Part shown: piece after piece, positions 41,041 to 42,788 of the stretch
Position numbering within the stretch: the stretch's first letter is position 1
Layout: every line of letters begins with the position of its first letter
Assembly: GCA_002336675.1 (NCBI GenBank)
Contig: DDEI01000099.1
Span: 1,362 to 44,149, forward strand
DNA: 42,788 bases
DNA from: Flavobacteriales bacterium UBA1958
GTDB taxonomy: Bacteria > Bacteroidota > Bacteroidia > Flavobacteriales_D > Sanyastnellaceae
Direction: 5' to 3'
Made by a program: the position numbers and the translations under genes
The notes under the pieces: model-generated
The model's database searches: none
Seen by the model: only the letters and a program-made list of their open reading frames with translations
What the model was told of the DNA's origin: nothing

Positions 41041-42788
41041 ATGACGACGTTAATCGCTGAACCAAAAGAAGCTTTAGAAAAGTACTTCGGATTTAAATCT
41101 TTTAAAGGAGAACAAGAAGAAGTTATTAAAACATTACTGAAAGGCCAAGATACCTTTGTTATCATGCCCACAGGTGGCGGAAAATCAATGTGTTATCAGT
41201 TGCCTGCCCTCATGACTGAGGGCGTAGCTATAGTGGTGTCCCCACTAATAGCACTGATGAAAAATCAGGTAGACGCCATCCGTGGTTTCTGTGAAAAAGA
41301 TAGCGTAGCTCACTTCCTAAACTCCAGTTTAAATAAAACAGAAACTGCGCAAGTAAAAGAAGATGTATCTAATCTAGAGACCAAATTACTTTATGTAGCT
41401 CCCGAATCTTTAACTAAAGAAGCCAATATAGAGTTTTTAAAAGGAGTGAAAATTAGTTTTATGGCTATAGATGAAGCTCACTGTATCTCTGAATGGGGTC
41501 ATGACTTCAGGCCCGAGTACAGAAGACTAAAGGAAATTATAAATCAGATAGCAGATGTGCCTATTATAGCCTTAACAGCTACTGCCACACCTAAAGTGCA
41601 GCAGGATATTCAGAAAAACTTAGGGATGAAAGACTCCCGTGTGTTCAAGGCTTCATTTAATAGAGATAATCTTTATTATGAGATTAGACCAAAAACAGAA
41701 GTACTCAAGCAGATTATAAAGTATGTGCGAGACCACGAAGGCAAGTCTGGAATCATCTACTGTCTAAGCCGAAAGAAAACAGAAGAAATAGCAGAAACAC
41801 TGCAGGTAAATGGGCTTAACGCTAAGGCTTACCATGCAGGAATGGATGCTAATCAAAGAGGCAGAGTGCAGGACGATTTCTTGATGCAAGAGGTTGACGT
41901 AATAGTGGCTACCATAGCATTCGGAATGGGAATAGATAAACCGGATGTGAGGTTCGTTATTCATAATGATATGCCGAAAAGTTTAGAAAGCTACTACCAG
42001 GAAACCGGAAGAGCTGGAAGAGATGGAGGGGAAGGAAACTGTATCGCTTTCTATAGTTATAAAGACATGGAGAAACTAGAGAAATTTCTACAAGGGAAGC
42101 CTATAGCTGAGCAAGAAGTGGGCATGCAACTCATAGCTGAAGTAGTCGCTTATGCAGAAACCTCTATGTGTAGAAGAAAGTTTTTACTTCATTATTTCGG
42201 AGAAGAGTTTGATGAAATGACCGGGCCAGGAGCTGAGCTATGTGATAATATGCGTTTTCCTAAAGAGAAGTTTGAAGGGAAAGATGAAATGAAGATGTTT
42301 CTTCAAGCTGCAGAAAGCGTAAAAGAAGCACATAAAGCTAGATTTATTTCTGATATTCTAGTGGGGAAAAATTCCTCAGAGATGAAGACATATAAAATGG
42401 ATAAGAATCCATTCTGGAATAAAGGAGCACATAAAGATGATAAATTCTGGAATGCCGTGGCCCGTCAAGGAGTAGTAAATGGATTATTGCGCAAAGAAGT
42501 AGAGACTTACGGAACACTAAAACTTACTGTGGAGGGCAGAGAGTTTATAGCTTCCCCGAAATCTTTCATTCTGATCAAAGAAATGAATTTCGAAGAAGTG
42601 GATGACTCTCCCGTATCTTCCACAACTAAAGCTGGAGGTGGAACTACTGACCTGCTCTTATTCCAAATGCTTAAAGATGAAAGAAAAAGAATCTCTAAGC
42701 AGAAAGAACTCCCGCCTTATGTAATTTTCTCTGAAGCATCTTTAGAAGAAATGTCTATGCAATATCCTCTTACCATTGATGAACTCAC
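41041..42788 (+). CDS. recQ: ATP-dependent DNA helicase RecQ, 3' end beyond the window
   Basis: Unwinds DNA 3' to 5' in recombinational repair. The first 582 codons are present without a stop. Walker A is PTGGGKS at 43-49, the DEAH box is at 144-147, and the motif VI segment YYQETGRAGRDGG follows. The RecQ-Ct zinc site is degenerate: only C377 (CRRKFLLHYFGEE) and C401 (ELCDNMRFPKEKFEG) remain where four cysteines are usual. A winged-helix region follows from about 440. An upstream TTG (40982-40984) and TATCTTTA (41007-41014), 22 bases apart, may be its promoter. Divergent from kpsF. Confidence 0.95.
   Translation, partial: MTTLIAEPKEALEKYFGFKSFKGEQEEVIKTLLKGQDTFVIMPTGGGKSMCYQLPALMTEGVAIVVSPLIALMKNQVDAIRGFCEKDSVAHFLNSSLNKTETAQVKEDVSNLETKLLYVAPESLTKEANIEFLKGVKISFMAIDEAHCISEWGHDFRPEYRRLKEIINQIADVPIIALTATATPKVQQDIQKNLGMKDSRVFKASFNRDNLYYEIRPKTEVLKQIIKYVRDHEGKSGIIYCLSRKKTEEIAETLQVNGLNAKAYHAGMDANQRGRVQDDFLMQEVDVIVATIAFGMGIDKPDVRFVIHNDMPKSLESYYQETGRAGRDGGEGNCIAFYSYKDMEKLEKFLQGKPIAEQEVGMQLIAEVVAYAETSMCRRKFLLHYFGEEFDEMTGPGAELCDNMRFPKEKFEGKDEMKMFLQAAESVKEAHKARFISDILVGKNSSEMKTYKMDKNPFWNKGAHKDDKFWNAVARQGVVNGLLRKEVETYGTLKLTVEGREFIASPKSFILIKEMNFEEVDDSPVSSTTKAGGGTTDLLLFQMLKDERKRISKQKELPPYVIFSEASLEEMSMQYPLTIDEL

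Overview
The window looks like part of the chromosome of a low-GC member of the Bacteroidota, most probably Flavobacteriales or a close relative. Evidence: a type IX secretion sorting tail on a secreted protein, a FISUMP-domain protein, recurrent TAnnTTTG boxes just upstream of start codons (the -7 element of this phylum), few Shine-Dalgarno sequences, a long SecA (1115 aa), and a methionyl-tRNA synthetase with a KISTS version of the KMSKS loop. Genus cannot be fixed from the sequence alone. No tRNA, rRNA, CRISPR array, transposase, integrase or phage gene was seen.

Layout. 0.1-1.1 kb: asd (aspartate semialdehyde dehydrogenase). 1.2-6.5 kb: an unusual same-strand cluster of two lipoproteins, two tandem TerB-like membrane proteins with decayed tails of further copies, a 59-codon basic protein and a K+-channel/RCK protein. 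6.5-8.6 kb: accessory stretch with a type IX-secreted protein and a small membrane protein, bounded by inverted repeats that resemble cassette boundaries. 8.6-12 kb: metG divergent from a universal stress protein, then a decayed SpoIIE-type phosphatase fragment. 12.1-14.4 kb: hmgA-hppD tyrosine degradation operon. 14.5-19.1 kb: glucosaminidase/LysM protein, MORN-like lipoprotein, polyprenyl synthase, truB, queA. 19.2-24.3 kb: thioredoxin-like protein, DUF72 protein, secA. 24.3-28.4 kb: nrdB-nrdA (class Ia ribonucleotide reductase). 28.6-31.2 kb: a cystathionine gamma-synthase-type enzyme and kynurenine 3-monooxygenase. 31.2-35.3 kb: second accessory stretch (CapA-like protein, MerC protein behind a perfect palindrome, FISUMP/TPR protein). 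35.3-42.8 kb: methyltransferase, a large PLP enzyme with an acidic partner gene, glyoxalase-fold protein, tatC-kpsF, and divergent recQ running off the window.

How the genes fit together. Most are housekeeping: amino-acid synthesis (asd, metB-like), aromatic amino-acid breakdown (hmgA, hppD, kmo), dNTP supply (nrdAB), protein export (secA, tatC), tRNA modification (truB, queA), lipopolysaccharide precursor (kpsF) and DNA repair (recQ). Three intrinsic terminators insulate queA, the DUF72 gene and nrdA. The parts most worth new work are the 1.2-6.5 kb envelope cluster, the palindromic operator of the MerC gene, the PLP enzyme that appears to carry a second degenerate PLP fold, and the repeat-bounded accessory stretches with gene remnants.
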